Assembly: GCA_035569495.1 (NCBI GenBank)
Contig: DATMMX010000012.1
Coordinates: forward strand, 186,001 to 250,000
DNA from: DASRDZ01 sp035569495
Lineage (GTDB): Bacteria; Chloroflexota; Dormibacteria; Aeolococcales; Aeolococcaceae
DNA: 64,000 nucleotides
Direction: 5' to 3'
Translations under genes and position numbers: made by a program
Part shown: positions 25,472-33,540 of the stretch, piece by piece
Layout: every line of letters starts with the position of its first letter
Numbering within the stretch: position 1 is the first letter of the stretch
The notes under the pieces: generated by a model
Databases searched by the model: none
Seen by the model: the letters and a program-made list of their open reading frames with translations, nothing else
What the model was told of the DNA's origin: nothing

Positions 25472-25999
25472 TTAGGATCTGGCTGGGAAGATGCCCTGCA
25501 GGGCGATGCAGAAACTCAACGTGAGGTAGGGCATCATGTTGTTGTGCGGCAGGCTGGCGCCCGTGATGGACAGGGCAGCTGGGTTCATCTGAACATTGGC
25601 GGGTGTGGTGTAGAGCTTCTGCTGGCCGCGCTGGAATGGCGACGTCGACCACACCTGCCCCGCCGGGCTGTTGCTCGTACCCGTCGCGTTGTTTGCCTGG
25701 GCGTTGTGGCTGTGCGCGGCCATCTCGCTCTGCAGCAGCGTCACGGTCTGCTCCCCGCCGACCTCGCCGAGATCACGCAGGCTCAGGCCGTTACCCTGGC
25801 CGAAGTTCATCGGCGCCGAGCCCTGCAGGTTGGGCAATGCGAAATTGCTCTTCCCGTCGCCGCCGTACGTCGTGCCGAGCAGGGAGAAGAGCGCGGTGTT
25901 CTGCGAGATGGGCATGAGCTGCCCATTGCACATCGCCCAGCCGGCGGGAGCGAAGTTGAAGCCGAAGATGCGAATCTCAGCGACGAATGGGTTGGCCAT
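25472..25999 (-). CDS. Phage-tail-collar / microcystin-dependent-protein-like protein, copy 1
   Basis: 175 residues. The N-terminus F-V-A-E-I-R-I-F-G-F-N-F-A-P-A-G-W-A, the P-I-S-Q-N-T-A-L-F-S-L-L-G-T-T-Y-G-G-D-G core (about 31-50) and F-A-L-P-N-L define the tail-collar domain. The C-terminus L-P-H-N-N-M-M-P-Y-L-T-L-S-F-C-I-A-L-Q-G-I-F-P is conserved in all three copies. These proteins occur widely outside phages and their role is unknown; surface display or a fibre is a guess. GGAGG lies about 11 bases before the ATG. Last gene of the acetyltransferase-led cassette. Confidence 0.85.
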   Translation of the reverse strand: MANPFVAEIRIFGFNFAPAGWAMCNGQLMPISQNTALFSLLGTTYGGDGKSNFALPNLQGSAPMNFGQGNGLSLRDLGEVGGEQTVTLLQSEMAAHSHNAQANNATGTSNSPAGQVWSTSPFQRGQQKLYTTPANVQMNPAALSITGASLPHNNMMPYLTLSFCIALQGIFPARS

Positions 26000-26016
26000 T
26001 TTCTACAGACCTCCGC

Positions 26017-26514
26017 TCAGTTCCGGCTCGGGAAGATGCCCTGGAGGGCGATGATGAAAGGCAGCACCAGGTACGGCGACATGTTCTCGTGAGGCTGGCT
26101 GCCACCGGCGTTGGCCACGGCTGCGGGCGCCATCGTCGTGTCCGGCGTGGCCGCGTACGCCGCGGAGAGCTGGGTGGCCCAGAAGTTCCCGTTGGGCGAG
26201 CCCTGGTCGGCCGCCTGCGAGCCGGCGTTGGGAACGTGATTGTGCGCCGGCATCTCTTGGATGGTCAGGGTGTGGGCGGCTTCACCGCCGGCTTGGCCCT
26301 GGACAAGCCCGTTGCCCATGTGGAAGGGGATCCGGCCGCGCAGGTCGGGTAGTGCGAAGTTGACCCGCCCATCGCCACCGTAGGTGGTCCCCAGGAGCGA
26401 GAAGAGGGCTTGGTTCTGGTTGATGGGCAACAGCCCTCCGTCGCAGAACGCCCATCCCTTGGGCGGGAAGTTGAAGCTGATGACCTTGATCTCGCCGAGG
26501 AACGGTTCACTCAT
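26017..26514 (-). CDS. Phage-tail-collar / microcystin-dependent-protein-like protein, copy 2
   Basis: 165 residues. F-L-G-E-I-K-V-I-S-F-N-F-P-P-K-G-W-A opens the protein, followed by L-G-T-T-Y-G-G-D-G, F-A-L-P-D-L-R-G-R-I-P and the terminal M-S-P-Y-L-V-L-P-F-I-I-A-L-Q-G-I-F-P. The middle (Q-E-M-P-A-H-N-H-V) carries the H-x-H pattern that in tail-fibre relatives can bind a metal. The start was set at M-S-E-P-F because it aligns with the N-termini of the other two copies, although the frame is open further upstream. It sits 17 bases upstream of copy 1. Confidence 0.85.
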   Translation of the reverse strand: MSEPFLGEIKVISFNFPPKGWAFCDGGLLPINQNQALFSLLGTTYGGDGRVNFALPDLRGRIPFHMGNGLVQGQAGGEAAHTLTIQEMPAHNHVPNAGSQAADQGSPNGNFWATQLSAAYAATPDTTMAPAAVANAGGSQPHENMSPYLVLPFIIALQGIFPSRN

Positions 26515-26539
26515 TGCGCTGGCTTCTCCGGATTGCCGG

Positions 26540-27043
26540 TCACGTCGGCGACGGGAAAACGCCGAACAGCGACAGGATGAAGTTGATGACCCCGAAGGGC
26601 ACCATGTTGTCGTGCGGCTGGCTGTTGCCCGCTCCACCAAACGCGGTTGGCGCCATGACGGTGCCGTCGTTGGTCGCCGCGTACTCGGTGTAGGTCGGGC
26701 TGGCGGCCCAGAACCCATTGGTCGGACTGCTCGCGCCCTGGTTGTTGGTCGACGCGCTGGCCGTGTGGGGATGAACCGGAAGCTGCGAGGTGGTCAGCGT
26801 CACCTGCTCCACGCCGCCCGTCTGGGCGATGGTGAAGCCGTTGCCCTGGTGCAGGGGGATGCGGCTGCGCAGGTCCGGCAGCGCAAAGGTGCTCTGGCCG
26901 TCGCCTCCGTAGGTGGTGCCGATCAGGTTGAACAGGGTCTCGTAGTTGGAGATCGCCAGGAGCGAGCCGTCACAGAAGGCCCAGCCCACGGGCGCGAAGT
27001 TGCCCGCGAACATGCGGATCTCGCCGACGTATGGCTGGCTCAT
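26540..27043 (-). CDS. Phage-tail-collar / microcystin-dependent-protein-like protein, copy 3
   Basis: 167 residues, the first of the three paralogues to be transcribed. Y-V-G-E-I-R-M-F-A-G-N-F-A-P-V-G-W-A, L-I-G-T-T-Y-G-G-D-G-Q-S-T-F-A-L-P-D-L-R-S-R-I-P and a C-terminal S-Q-P-H-D-N-M-V-P match the family. L-P-V-H-P-H sits where copy 2 has the A-H-N-H motif. Its ATG overlaps the stop of the preceding small gene (ATGA), so synthesis is coupled. Divergence between the three copies in the middle and C-terminal part suggests separate binding specificities on a common base. Confidence 0.85.
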   Translation of the reverse strand: MSQPYVGEIRMFAGNFAPVGWAFCDGSLLAISNYETLFNLIGTTYGGDGQSTFALPDLRSRIPLHQGNGFTIAQTGGVEQVTLTTSQLPVHPHTASASTNNQGASSPTNGFWAASPTYTEYAATNDGTVMAPTAFGGAGNSQPHDNMVPFGVINFILSLFGVFPSPT

Positions 27044-27375
27044 CCGTCATCCTCCGAAGGCGCCTGGTCGGTGCGCCTGCTGAATACGGCTTCGAGCTGC
27101 AGCCCTGCGGCGTCGCGTCCGATGGGGACGAGGAAGAGTTGCAGCGCGCCGAGCACGGGGTGGTCCAGGTCGTAGGTACGCTGCACCGGCGGCGTCTCCA
27201 CGGGGAGCCGGAAGTGGAGCGCGAACTGCTCGGTTCCCGGGGAGGTGGGCCCATCGACCGTCTCGAAGAGCACAGCGGGGACGGTGACCACGTCGCTGAC
27301 GTGGATGGTGAAGGTCGAGCCGACCTGCTCGACTAGGTCGGCCTTGGTGTGCAGCTTCTGCGTTGCGATGCTCAC
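27040..27375 (-). CDS. Small protein of the tail-collar cassette (DUF6916-like)
   Basis: 111 residues. It starts M-S-I-A-T-Q-K-L-H-T-K-A-D-L-V-E-Q-V-G and shows alternating strands (F-T-I-H-V-S-D, V-P-A-V-L-F-E-T-V-D-G, F-A-L-H-F-R-L-P, L-G-A-L-Q-L-F-L-V-P-I-G-R-D), a beta-rich layout. From memory of the gene neighbourhood, similar small proteins (DUF6916) accompany tail-collar genes in soil bacteria. It overlaps both neighbours by ATGA, so it is a fixed part of the cassette. Possibly a structural or chaperone-like partner of the collar proteins. Confidence 0.6.
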   Translation of the reverse strand: MSIATQKLHTKADLVEQVGSTFTIHVSDVVTVPAVLFETVDGPTSPGTEQFALHFRLPVETPPVQRTYDLDHPVLGALQLFLVPIGRDAAGLQLEAVFSRRTDQAPSEDDG

Positions 27376-27908
27376 GGGTTCTGCCGTCCTCCTTGTGTCG
27401 GCTGCTTGTCGCCCACCACCCGCTCCATGAGGATGTAAAGGCCACGCTCCTCGACGGGCACGAAGCCGAGCCGCTCATAGAGCCGGCGCGCCCCGTCGTT
27501 GAACATCTCCACGTGGAGGCGCATGGGCAGGCCGCGCTGTTCCGCCTCCTCCATCAGCTCGCGCGCTAGGAGCGTGCCGATGCCGCGGTTGCGGTATGGG
27601 GCGAGGACGGCGATGTCGAGCAGGTGGATCTCGTCGTCGCCGCGCTGCACGTAGAGGCGGCCGACCGGCTCGCCGTCGACCAGGATCAGGTCGAAGTCGG
27701 CGCCCGCGTGGTTGGTGGCGTAGTGGACCGACTGGGCGAAGAACTGCTGGTCGAGGAACGCCTGCTTGGTGGCGTGGTCCCAGTCGACCATGGCCATCTC
27801 CGCGTCGCGCGTGCTCGCGTACACCTCGCGGACGAAGGCTTCGTCTGCCGTGGTGATTGCTCGCAGGCTGACATTCAGACCAGCGGGTGCGTCACTCCTG
27901 GCGCCCAC
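27372..27908 (-). CDS. GNAT-family N-acetyltransferase heading the tail-collar cassette
   Basis: 178 residues, GTG start. The GNAT fold is clear: L-R-A-I-T-T-A-D-E-A-F at the N-terminus, H-L-L-D-I-A-V-L-A-P-Y-R-N-R-G-I-G-T-L-L with the acetyl-CoA loop R-N-R-G-I-G, then L-H-V-E-M-F-N-D-G-A-R-R-L-Y-E-R-L-G-F. The acceptor is unknown. Being first in the operon and overlapping the next gene, it may modify the collar proteins or their ligand. A strong promoter lies about 80 bases upstream. The last residues (D-K-Q-P-T-Q-G-G-R-Q-N-P) form a disordered tail. Confidence 0.85.
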   Translation of the reverse strand: MGARSDAPAGLNVSLRAITTADEAFVREVYASTRDAEMAMVDWDHATKQAFLDQQFFAQSVHYATNHAGADFDLILVDGEPVGRLYVQRGDDEIHLLDIAVLAPYRNRGIGTLLARELMEEAEQRGLPMRLHVEMFNDGARRLYERLGFVPVEERGLYILMERVVGDKQPTQGGRQNP

Positions 27909-27985
27909 AGACCCCGACCGCCATTTGGCTGCCCCATGTCGCCGCGGTGCCCGCCCTCCCTTTGAGGACCGCCGTCACCACCGTT

Positions 27986-28022
27986 GCCCGCGCACTATAA
28001 CGCGGGCCTCTCGGCGTGCCAA
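27986..28022 (-). promoter_or_regulatory. Strong promoter of the tail-collar cassette with a palindrome around the -10
   Basis: Reverse strand: TTGGCA (28022-28017), a 17-base spacer and TATAGT (27999-27994), close to consensus. The -10 sits exactly in the 8-base centre of a perfect palindrome GCCCGCG-N8-CGCGGGC (27986-28007), a likely operator. The expected RNA begins near 27987, giving a leader of about 80 nt. Confidence 0.65.
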
Positions 28023-28326
28023 CCACCTCCGAAGACGGAATTGCGGCAGCCACTGTGACGATTTGGGGATGAGCGGCGACTTCTTGCCAGGTTCGGGTTG
28101 AACCTCTGCAATCAGGAGTATCACGTTGCCGCACGAGCGAGCAGGAAGGCGACGCGATAGCAGCGATCTGACCGGTGGTCAGGGTTCCCGTCAGGAACGA
28201 CCGTAAAAAGTCGTGAAGGCATCGCAACCCAGCCCTGAACGCTCCGATCCCACCACCTCGAACGAGCTTAGCCCGGCTGCCCTCACGCGCAAGCACACAC
28301 CCTTGTGGTTCGGCGCAGGAACCGTC
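28023..28326. other. Non-coding stretch between the tail-collar cassette and the RHS gene
   Basis: I see no convincing gene here: the open frames lack start signals and family features. It holds two adjacent dyad symmetries (listed separately) and is less GC-rich in places than the neighbouring genes. Confidence 0.5.
28168..28198. promoter_or_regulatory. Two adjacent inverted repeats upstream of the RHS gene
   Basis: CTGACC-N3-GGTCAG (28168-28182) is a perfect 6-bp palindrome, followed 1 base later by GTTCC-N5-GGAAC (28184-28198). They could be regulator sites for the RHS gene or RNA hairpins. Neither has a T-run. Confidence 0.35.
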
Positions 28327-28355
28327 TTGCGCGATGTTCGCTTCCCACCTATTAT
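28327..28355 (+). promoter_or_regulatory. Promoter of the RHS gene
   Basis: TTGCGC, 17 bases, TATTAT. The leader would be about 50 nt and includes a GAGGGGA ribosome site before the ATG at 28414. Confidence 0.5.
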
Positions 28356-28413
28356 CCGGCGCAATACCCGGCTCCCCCGGGCGACAGGAAGAGGTATTGA
28401 GGGGACGGCCGCC

Positions 28414-31400
28414 ATGAGCGTCCAGCATGTAGAAGCGCGCGTCTCGCTTTGGCGGCGTGCCGTGCACTCGTTGGTGATGGGATCGGTGCTGCTCGCAGCG
28501 ATGTCGGTGGAGATCCTGCAGGGACCGGCCAGCTCGGTTGCCAGCGCAGCCGGGCCCACCCCGGCGTTCGGTTCCCCGGTGGCCTACGCGAATGGGGCCA
28601 TCGCGCTCAACGGCGTCGCGGTCGCCAACGACAAGAACGGCGGCTTCGACATCGTGACGGCGAACGCGACTGCGGGCAACGTATCCTCGCTGCAGCCGAA
28701 CAGGAACTCGGCCGGCGTACCCGACGGCACGTTCGGAAGCGCAGTGCTTTCCACTGCCAGCCCCGGCGTCGTCGCGCTGGCCAGCGGTGACTTCAACGGA
28801 GACGGCATCCCGGATCTCGTGGTGGCCACGGGCAACAACACGCTGAGCGTGATGATGGGCCAGGGCAACGGGGCGTACGGACCCGTCACCGCACTGCAGA
28901 ACATCCCTGCCTACAACGTCGGCACCCCTCAGGCGGTGTTCGCACGCGTCGCCGACCTCAACGGCGATGGCAAGCAGGACGTGGTGGTCGCGGTGAACAC
29001 CGGTTGCGTGTGCCAGGCGGAGATCGCGGTGTGGGTCGCCCTCGGCAATGGTGACGGCACCTTTCAGCCGGGGGCGGAGGTCAACGTCCCCGAAGCCAGC
29101 CTCGGCTCGAATCCGAGCGTCAGCGGCCTGGCCGTGGCGGACGTCACCCACGACGGCAAACCCGACATCGTCGTCGCCCTGAACGACACCGGACATGGGT
29201 TCGACGACGGACAGTTCTGGGTGCTGGTCAACCAGGGCAACGGCACCTTCGCCCAGGGCGTGCAGGCCGGCGACGCGCACGGGATACGCAGCTCGGGACC
29301 CGGCGAGGCGATGGCCTCAGCGGACCTGAACGGCGACGGCGCCGCGGACGTGGTGACAGTCCAGCAGCCGCTGACCGAAGCCTCCCGCGGCATCCACGTC
29401 TTCCTCAACCAGGGAAGCGGCACCTTCTCGACAGGCACGTACATCGCGGACCCCAATCTGACCAACGGAACCACAGCGTCCGGCTCCATCCACAGCATCG
29501 CCATCGTGGACGTCAACGGCGACAAGTTCCCGGACATCGTCACCGCGGTGAGCAGCAACCTCAACGGGAACGGCATCTCCCTCTACGTCAACAACGGTGA
29601 CGGGACCTTCGCCGCCCCAGTCTTCTTCAGCACGCCGGGATTCTCGCCGGACACCATGGCCATCGCGGACGTCAACCAGGACGGCAAGCCGGACTTGGTC
29701 CTGGGCTCGCAGACCAACGGGAACAACCTCCACGTCATGCTCAACCAGACCGGCCCAGTTGGGGGCGACGTCACCGACCCGGAGTCTCGCGGTGGGGGAT
29801 CCACCTGCTGGCCGTGCCTCGCCAAGCGCCTCGACAGGGCGCGGAATCGTGGCCGCTTCCCGATCTCCCTTCCGTTTGGCACCTTCTGGCACAGCTTCTC
29901 CGACGTGTACGTCCCGGCGCGCGGATTCCCGCTCGCGGTGACGCAGACGTACAACTCCAGCGACGCGACCGACTACGGGCTCGGCCCCGGCTGGTCTTCC
30001 AGCCTGTTCAGCAAGCTCGTCGTGACCGGAACCAGTCCCAATCAGAGCGTGACGGTGACCGCGGAGAACGGTAGCCAGGTGGTCTTCCATCAGTCGGGCA
30101 CCGCCTGGACGACCGCCCCGCGCATCCAGGCCACGCTGGTGCAGAACGGCGACGGTACCTGGACGTTCACGCGCGGTGGAACCGACACGATGACCTTCAA
30201 TCCGACCGGCCAGATCGTGAGTGAGCAGGACCTCAACGGGAACGTGCTCCGGTTCGCCTACACGGGCGGCCTGGTCACCGGCCTGAGCCATGACGACATG
30301 GCCCACTCGGACGTTCGCTCGCTGTCGATCGTCTGGAACACCGCGACGCCGGCCCACATCACGTCGATCACCGACAACAACGCCGGCCTCAACCGTCAGG
30401 CGGCCTTCACCTACGACACCGATGGCCAGCTCACCGACATCGACTGGACGACCGGCGGTCTGCCCGCCACCGACATCAACGAGCACTTCGAATACGAGAC
30501 CAGCAGGCCACTCAGCCATCGCCTGACGGGAATGCGCGACGGGAGAGGGTTCTGGGTGACCCAGGCGTACGACACTCTTGGAAGGGTCACGAGCCAGACG
30601 ATCGACCCGACCGCAAAGGACTCCGGCGGGTTGAACGAAGTCACGACGTACGACTACTCGGTGCCGACCCAGGTCACCGTGACCGACCCCAAGGGCAACC
30701 GGACGACCGACACGTACTCCTACGGCCTGTTGATGTCCCGCACCCTCGGCGTGGGGAGCCCGCAGGCGGCCACGTGGCAGTACAGCTATGACATGTCGAC
30801 GATCGGCCCCACCTCGGTCGCTGACCCGAACGGGCACACCACGCGCCGGCAGTACGACAGTTACGGGAACGAGCTGAGCGTGACCGACGCGCTCAACCAT
30901 CAGACGACGACCCAGTACAGCACCGCCGACGCCCCCTTTCACCAGCCGACCACCGTCACCGACGCGCTCGGCGTCATGACGACCTATACCTACGACTCGC
31001 GGCGCAATCTCACGTCCGTATCCACGCCCCTGGTCGGCAGCAGCCCGGCACAGACGCAAACCACCACGTACTACCGCGACGGGACGACCACCCATCCCGA
31101 CGACGTGACGCGCATCGTGGACCCAGGTAGCAATACGTGGTCGTACGGCTACGACGCGTATGGTGACGTGACTTCGGCGAGGGACCCCCTCCAGCACATG
31201 TCCACCAGCACCTTCAACGCGGATGGGTGGCGCACCGCATCGACGACCCCGCGGGGCCACAACGGCTCGTGCAACTGCGCCGCACAGTTCACCACGACAT
31301 ACAGCTACACCGACCCGGTGAGCGGACAGGTGAACTATTTCGGCGACGCGCGTGTGGTGACCGATCCTCTCGGCCACAGCACCACGTATGGCTATGATGC

Positions 31401-33513
31401 GCAGCGCAACCTGACCAGCGTCAAGGATGGCGACGGCAACGTCACCTCGTACGCGTACGACGCCGCCGGTCAGCAGACCACTGTGACACGGCCGGACAGC
31501 TCGACGCTGCGGACTCAGTACGCGGCGGACGGCACGACGACCCGCCAGATCGACGGTGCGAACAACGCCACCAGCTACGGCTACGACGCGCTGGGACGGG
31601 TCACCTCGGTGACCGACCCCCTCAACAGAACCACGTCGATGACCTACGACGGCACCGGGAACCGCCTGGCGGTCGTCGACGCCCAGTCGCAGACGACCAC
31701 CTACGCGTATAACGCGGACAATCAGGTCACATCGATTCAATACAGCGATGGTGTGACGCCCAATGTCACCAGCATCGCCTATGACGCCGATGGGCAGCGC
31801 ACCGGGATGACCGACGGAACCGGGACCTCCAGCTATGTCTGGGACTCCCTGCACCGGATGACCTCCTCCACGGATGGGGCCGGGAACACCGTGTCCTACG
31901 GCTATGACCTCCGAGGCGAACTGACAAGCCTCACCTACCCGGGCGTGACCACGCCGGTCACCTACACGTACGACCCGGAGGGGAATATCCTCCAGGTCAC
32001 CGACTTCTCGGGCTCGACGGCCTACGTCGCCCTCGACTTCAACGGGAACACCCTCAACGTGAGCTTCCCTCGCCCGAGCCAGACGATCGACTTCTACACC
32101 TACAACAACGCGGATCAACTGACCGGCCAGAGTTTCACGGTGGGCAATCTGACGACGTATGCCTCGCTGTCGTACGCGCGTGACGGGAATGGCCAGGTGA
32201 CCTCCGAGACGGACACCGGTCTGCCAGCACCGGCCGCGCCGACCTACACGTACAACTCGCTGAACCAGCTCTCATCGAGCAGCGGCGCCTCGTACACGTA
32301 CGACGCGGCCGACAATCCTGTGAAGCTGGCCGGCGGGGCCACGCAAGCCTTCAACGCGGGGAACCAACTGTGCTGGGCCTCGCCCGGAGGGGGCACCGGT
32401 ACCTGCACCTCGCCTCCCAGCGGCGCCACCGCCTTCAACTACGACAGCCGAGGGAACCGAACATATGGACCCAGCCCTGTCGGTACTCTTTCCTACGGAT
32501 ATGACCAGGCGAACCGCCTCACCGCCGTCAGTCAGGGGCCCACAGCCCAGGTGTCCATGACCTACAACGGTGATGGCCTCCGCATCACCAAGGTATCCGG
32601 CGTGGGTCACGCGATTACAACCCACAACTACGTCTGGGACGTCCACGGAGCCCTCCCCCGCCTCCTCGCCGACGGCACGACCCGCTTCATCTACGGACCC
32701 GGTGGTACCGTCATGGAACAGGTCAACGGCTCCACCGCGTCCTACTTCCACCACGACCAGCTCGGTAGCACCCGCGCCATCACCGACGGCACCGACACCC
32801 CGATCGCCACGTACAGCTACGACGCGTACGGCAACACCGTGGGCTCGACGGGAACCTACACGAATTCCTTCCACTTCGCCGGCGAGTACCTGGACTCGGA
32901 CACCGGCCTCTACTACCTCCGCGCTCGGTACTACGATCCCAGCACAGCTCAGTTCCTGACCCGTGACCCAGCGGCGCCGACGACGCGGGCGCCGTATGAC
33001 TACGTTGGCGACAACCCCCTAAATGGATCCGACCCCATTGGGCTCGACAGCAATTGCTCCATCTTTGCCTTCTGGGCATCTGACTGGTGCGCACGAGAGG
33101 GTGCTGGTACGACCACGGGTAAAGTCGTGATTGGTGCTGGCGTGGTCGTCGCTGGAGTTGCCACTGGCGGTGTCGCACTCGGCTGGTACGGTGCCGCGGC
33201 GGGCGCTGGTGCCGGAGCAGAAATCGACACCACGACAGTGGTACCGGCGATCGTCAACGACGTGGCGGCGGCGAGCGAGGATGTCGTGCCCACGGTGGGG
33301 GCTGCTGGCGAGGGCCCAATCTCCACGGGTCTTCAACGCCAGATATGTGAGCACTTGATAAAACTCAATGACTACATTCAGAATCCACTCAATAGCGACA
33401 CCACAGGCCGCCTGGCCAACGCCATCAACAACGGACTGGGTAACCCGAACTCGATCTACGAGGGTCGTATCAATCACTTGTTGAGCGAGATAAGGGCCTT
33501 CAACAGTCAGTGA
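28414..33513 (+). CDS. Secreted FG-GAP/RHS-repeat polymorphic-toxin-like protein
   Basis: 1699 residues. The chosen ATG follows GAGGGGA and begins a signal peptide (S-L-V-M-G-S-V-L-L-A-A-M, ending near A-S-A-A-G). Residues about 45-450 contain six FG-GAP/VCBS repeats (D-L-N-G-D-G-K-Q-D-V, D-V-N-Q-D-G-K-P-D-L). From about 489 (G-T-F-W-H-S-F-S-D-V-Y) comes a DUF6531-like start, then dozens of YD/RHS repeats that form the hollow shell. The conserved core (H-D-Q-L-G-S-T-R-A-I-T-D to Y-D-Y-V-G-D-N-P-L-N-G-S-D-P-I-G-L-D) ends near 1541. The last ~155 residues are a variable tip with a hydrophobic Gly/Ala/Val stretch and a helical end H-L-I-K-L...E-G-R-I-N-H-L. Base composition drops here, a sign of exchange. 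Probably a contact-dependent toxin; the activity is not known. Confidence 0.88.
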   Translation: MSVQHVEARVSLWRRAVHSLVMGSVLLAAMSVEILQGPASSVASAAGPTPAFGSPVAYANGAIALNGVAVANDKNGGFDIVTANATAGNVSSLQPNRNSAGVPDGTFGSAVLSTASPGVVALASGDFNGDGIPDLVVATGNNTLSVMMGQGNGAYGPVTALQNIPAYNVGTPQAVFARVADLNGDGKQDVVVAVNTGCVCQAEIAVWVALGNGDGTFQPGAEVNVPEASLGSNPSVSGLAVADVTHDGKPDIVVALNDTGHGFDDGQFWVLVNQGNGTFAQGVQAGDAHGIRSSGPGEAMASADLNGDGAADVVTVQQPLTEASRGIHVFLNQGSGTFSTGTYIADPNLTNGTTASGSIHSIAIVDVNGDKFPDIVTAVSSNLNGNGISLYVNNGDGTFAAPVFFSTPGFSPDTMAIADVNQDGKPDLVLGSQTNGNNLHVMLNQTGPVGGDVTDPESRGGGSTCWPCLAKRLDRARNRGRFPISLPFGTFWHSFSDVYVPARGFPLAVTQTYNSSDATDYGLGPGWSSSLFSKLVVTGTSPNQSVTVTAENGSQVVFHQSGTAWTTAPRIQATLVQNGDGTWTFTRGGTDTMTFNPTGQIVSEQDLNGNVLRFAYTGGLVTGLSHDDMAHSDVRSLSIVWNTATPAHITSITDNNAGLNRQAAFTYDTDGQLTDIDWTTGGLPATDINEHFEYETSRPLSHRLTGMRDGRGFWVTQAYDTLGRVTSQTIDPTAKDSGGLNEVTTYDYSVPTQVTVTDPKGNRTTDTYSYGLLMSRTLGVGSPQAATWQYSYDMSTIGPTSVADPNGHTTRRQYDSYGNELSVTDALNHQTTTQYSTADAPFHQPTTVTDALGVMTTYTYDSRRNLTSVSTPLVGSSPAQTQTTTYYRDGTTTHPDDVTRIVDPGSNTWSYGYDAYGDVTSARDPLQHMSTSTFNADGWRTASTTPRGHNGSCNCAAQFTTTYSYTDPVSGQVNYFGDARVVTDPLGHSTTYGYDAQRNLTSVKDGDGNVTSYAYDAAGQQTTVTRPDSSTLRTQYAADGTTTRQIDGANNATSYGYDALGRVTSVTDPLNRTTSMTYDGTGNRLAVVDAQSQTTTYAYNADNQVTSIQYSDGVTPNVTSIAYDADGQRTGMTDGTGTSSYVWDSLHRMTSSTDGAGNTVSYGYDLRGELTSLTYPGVTTPVTYTYDPEGNILQVTDFSGSTAYVALDFNGNTLNVSFPRPSQTIDFYTYNNADQLTGQSFTVGNLTTYASLSYARDGNGQVTSETDTGLPAPAAPTYTYNSLNQLSSSSGASYTYDAADNPVKLAGGATQAFNAGNQLCWASPGGGTGTCTSPPSGATAFNYDSRGNRTYGPSPVGTLSYGYDQANRLTAVSQGPTAQVSMTYNGDGLRITKVSGVGHAITTHNYVWDVHGALPRLLADGTTRFIYGPGGTVMEQVNGSTASYFHHDQLGSTRAITDGTDTPIATYSYDAYGNTVGSTGTYTNSFHFAGEYLDSDTGLYYLRARYYDPSTAQFLTRDPAAPTTRAPYDYVGDNPLNGSDPIGLDSNCSIFAFWASDWCAREGAGTTTGKVVIGAGVVVAGVATGGVALGWYGAAAGAGAGAEIDTTTVVPAIVNDVAAASEDVVPTVGAAGEGPISTGLQRQICEHLIKLNDYIQNPLNSDTTGRLANAINNGLGNPNSIYEGRINHLLSEIRAFNSQ

Positions 33514-33540
33514 GCTCTCAATGTGATTGTGGAGAACCCG

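Noticed and set aside
17566..25524. A 2652-codon open frame on the + strand opposite the giant Ig-repeat gene
   Set aside because: It has no ribosome site or recognisable domain and its repeats are the reverse reading of the Ig-like repeats. In very GC-rich repeated DNA the opposite strand lacks stop codons by chance, while the minus-strand frame has a signal peptide and a known fold.
25472..27043. Remnant prophage indicated by tail-collar domains
   Set aside because: No other phage gene is present, and the collar domain is common in non-phage bacterial genes.
29317..32118. A 933-codon frame on the - strand inside the RHS gene
   Set aside because: Low-complexity Val/Gly/Arg composition and no domain; the + strand frame encodes clear FG-GAP and YD repeats.
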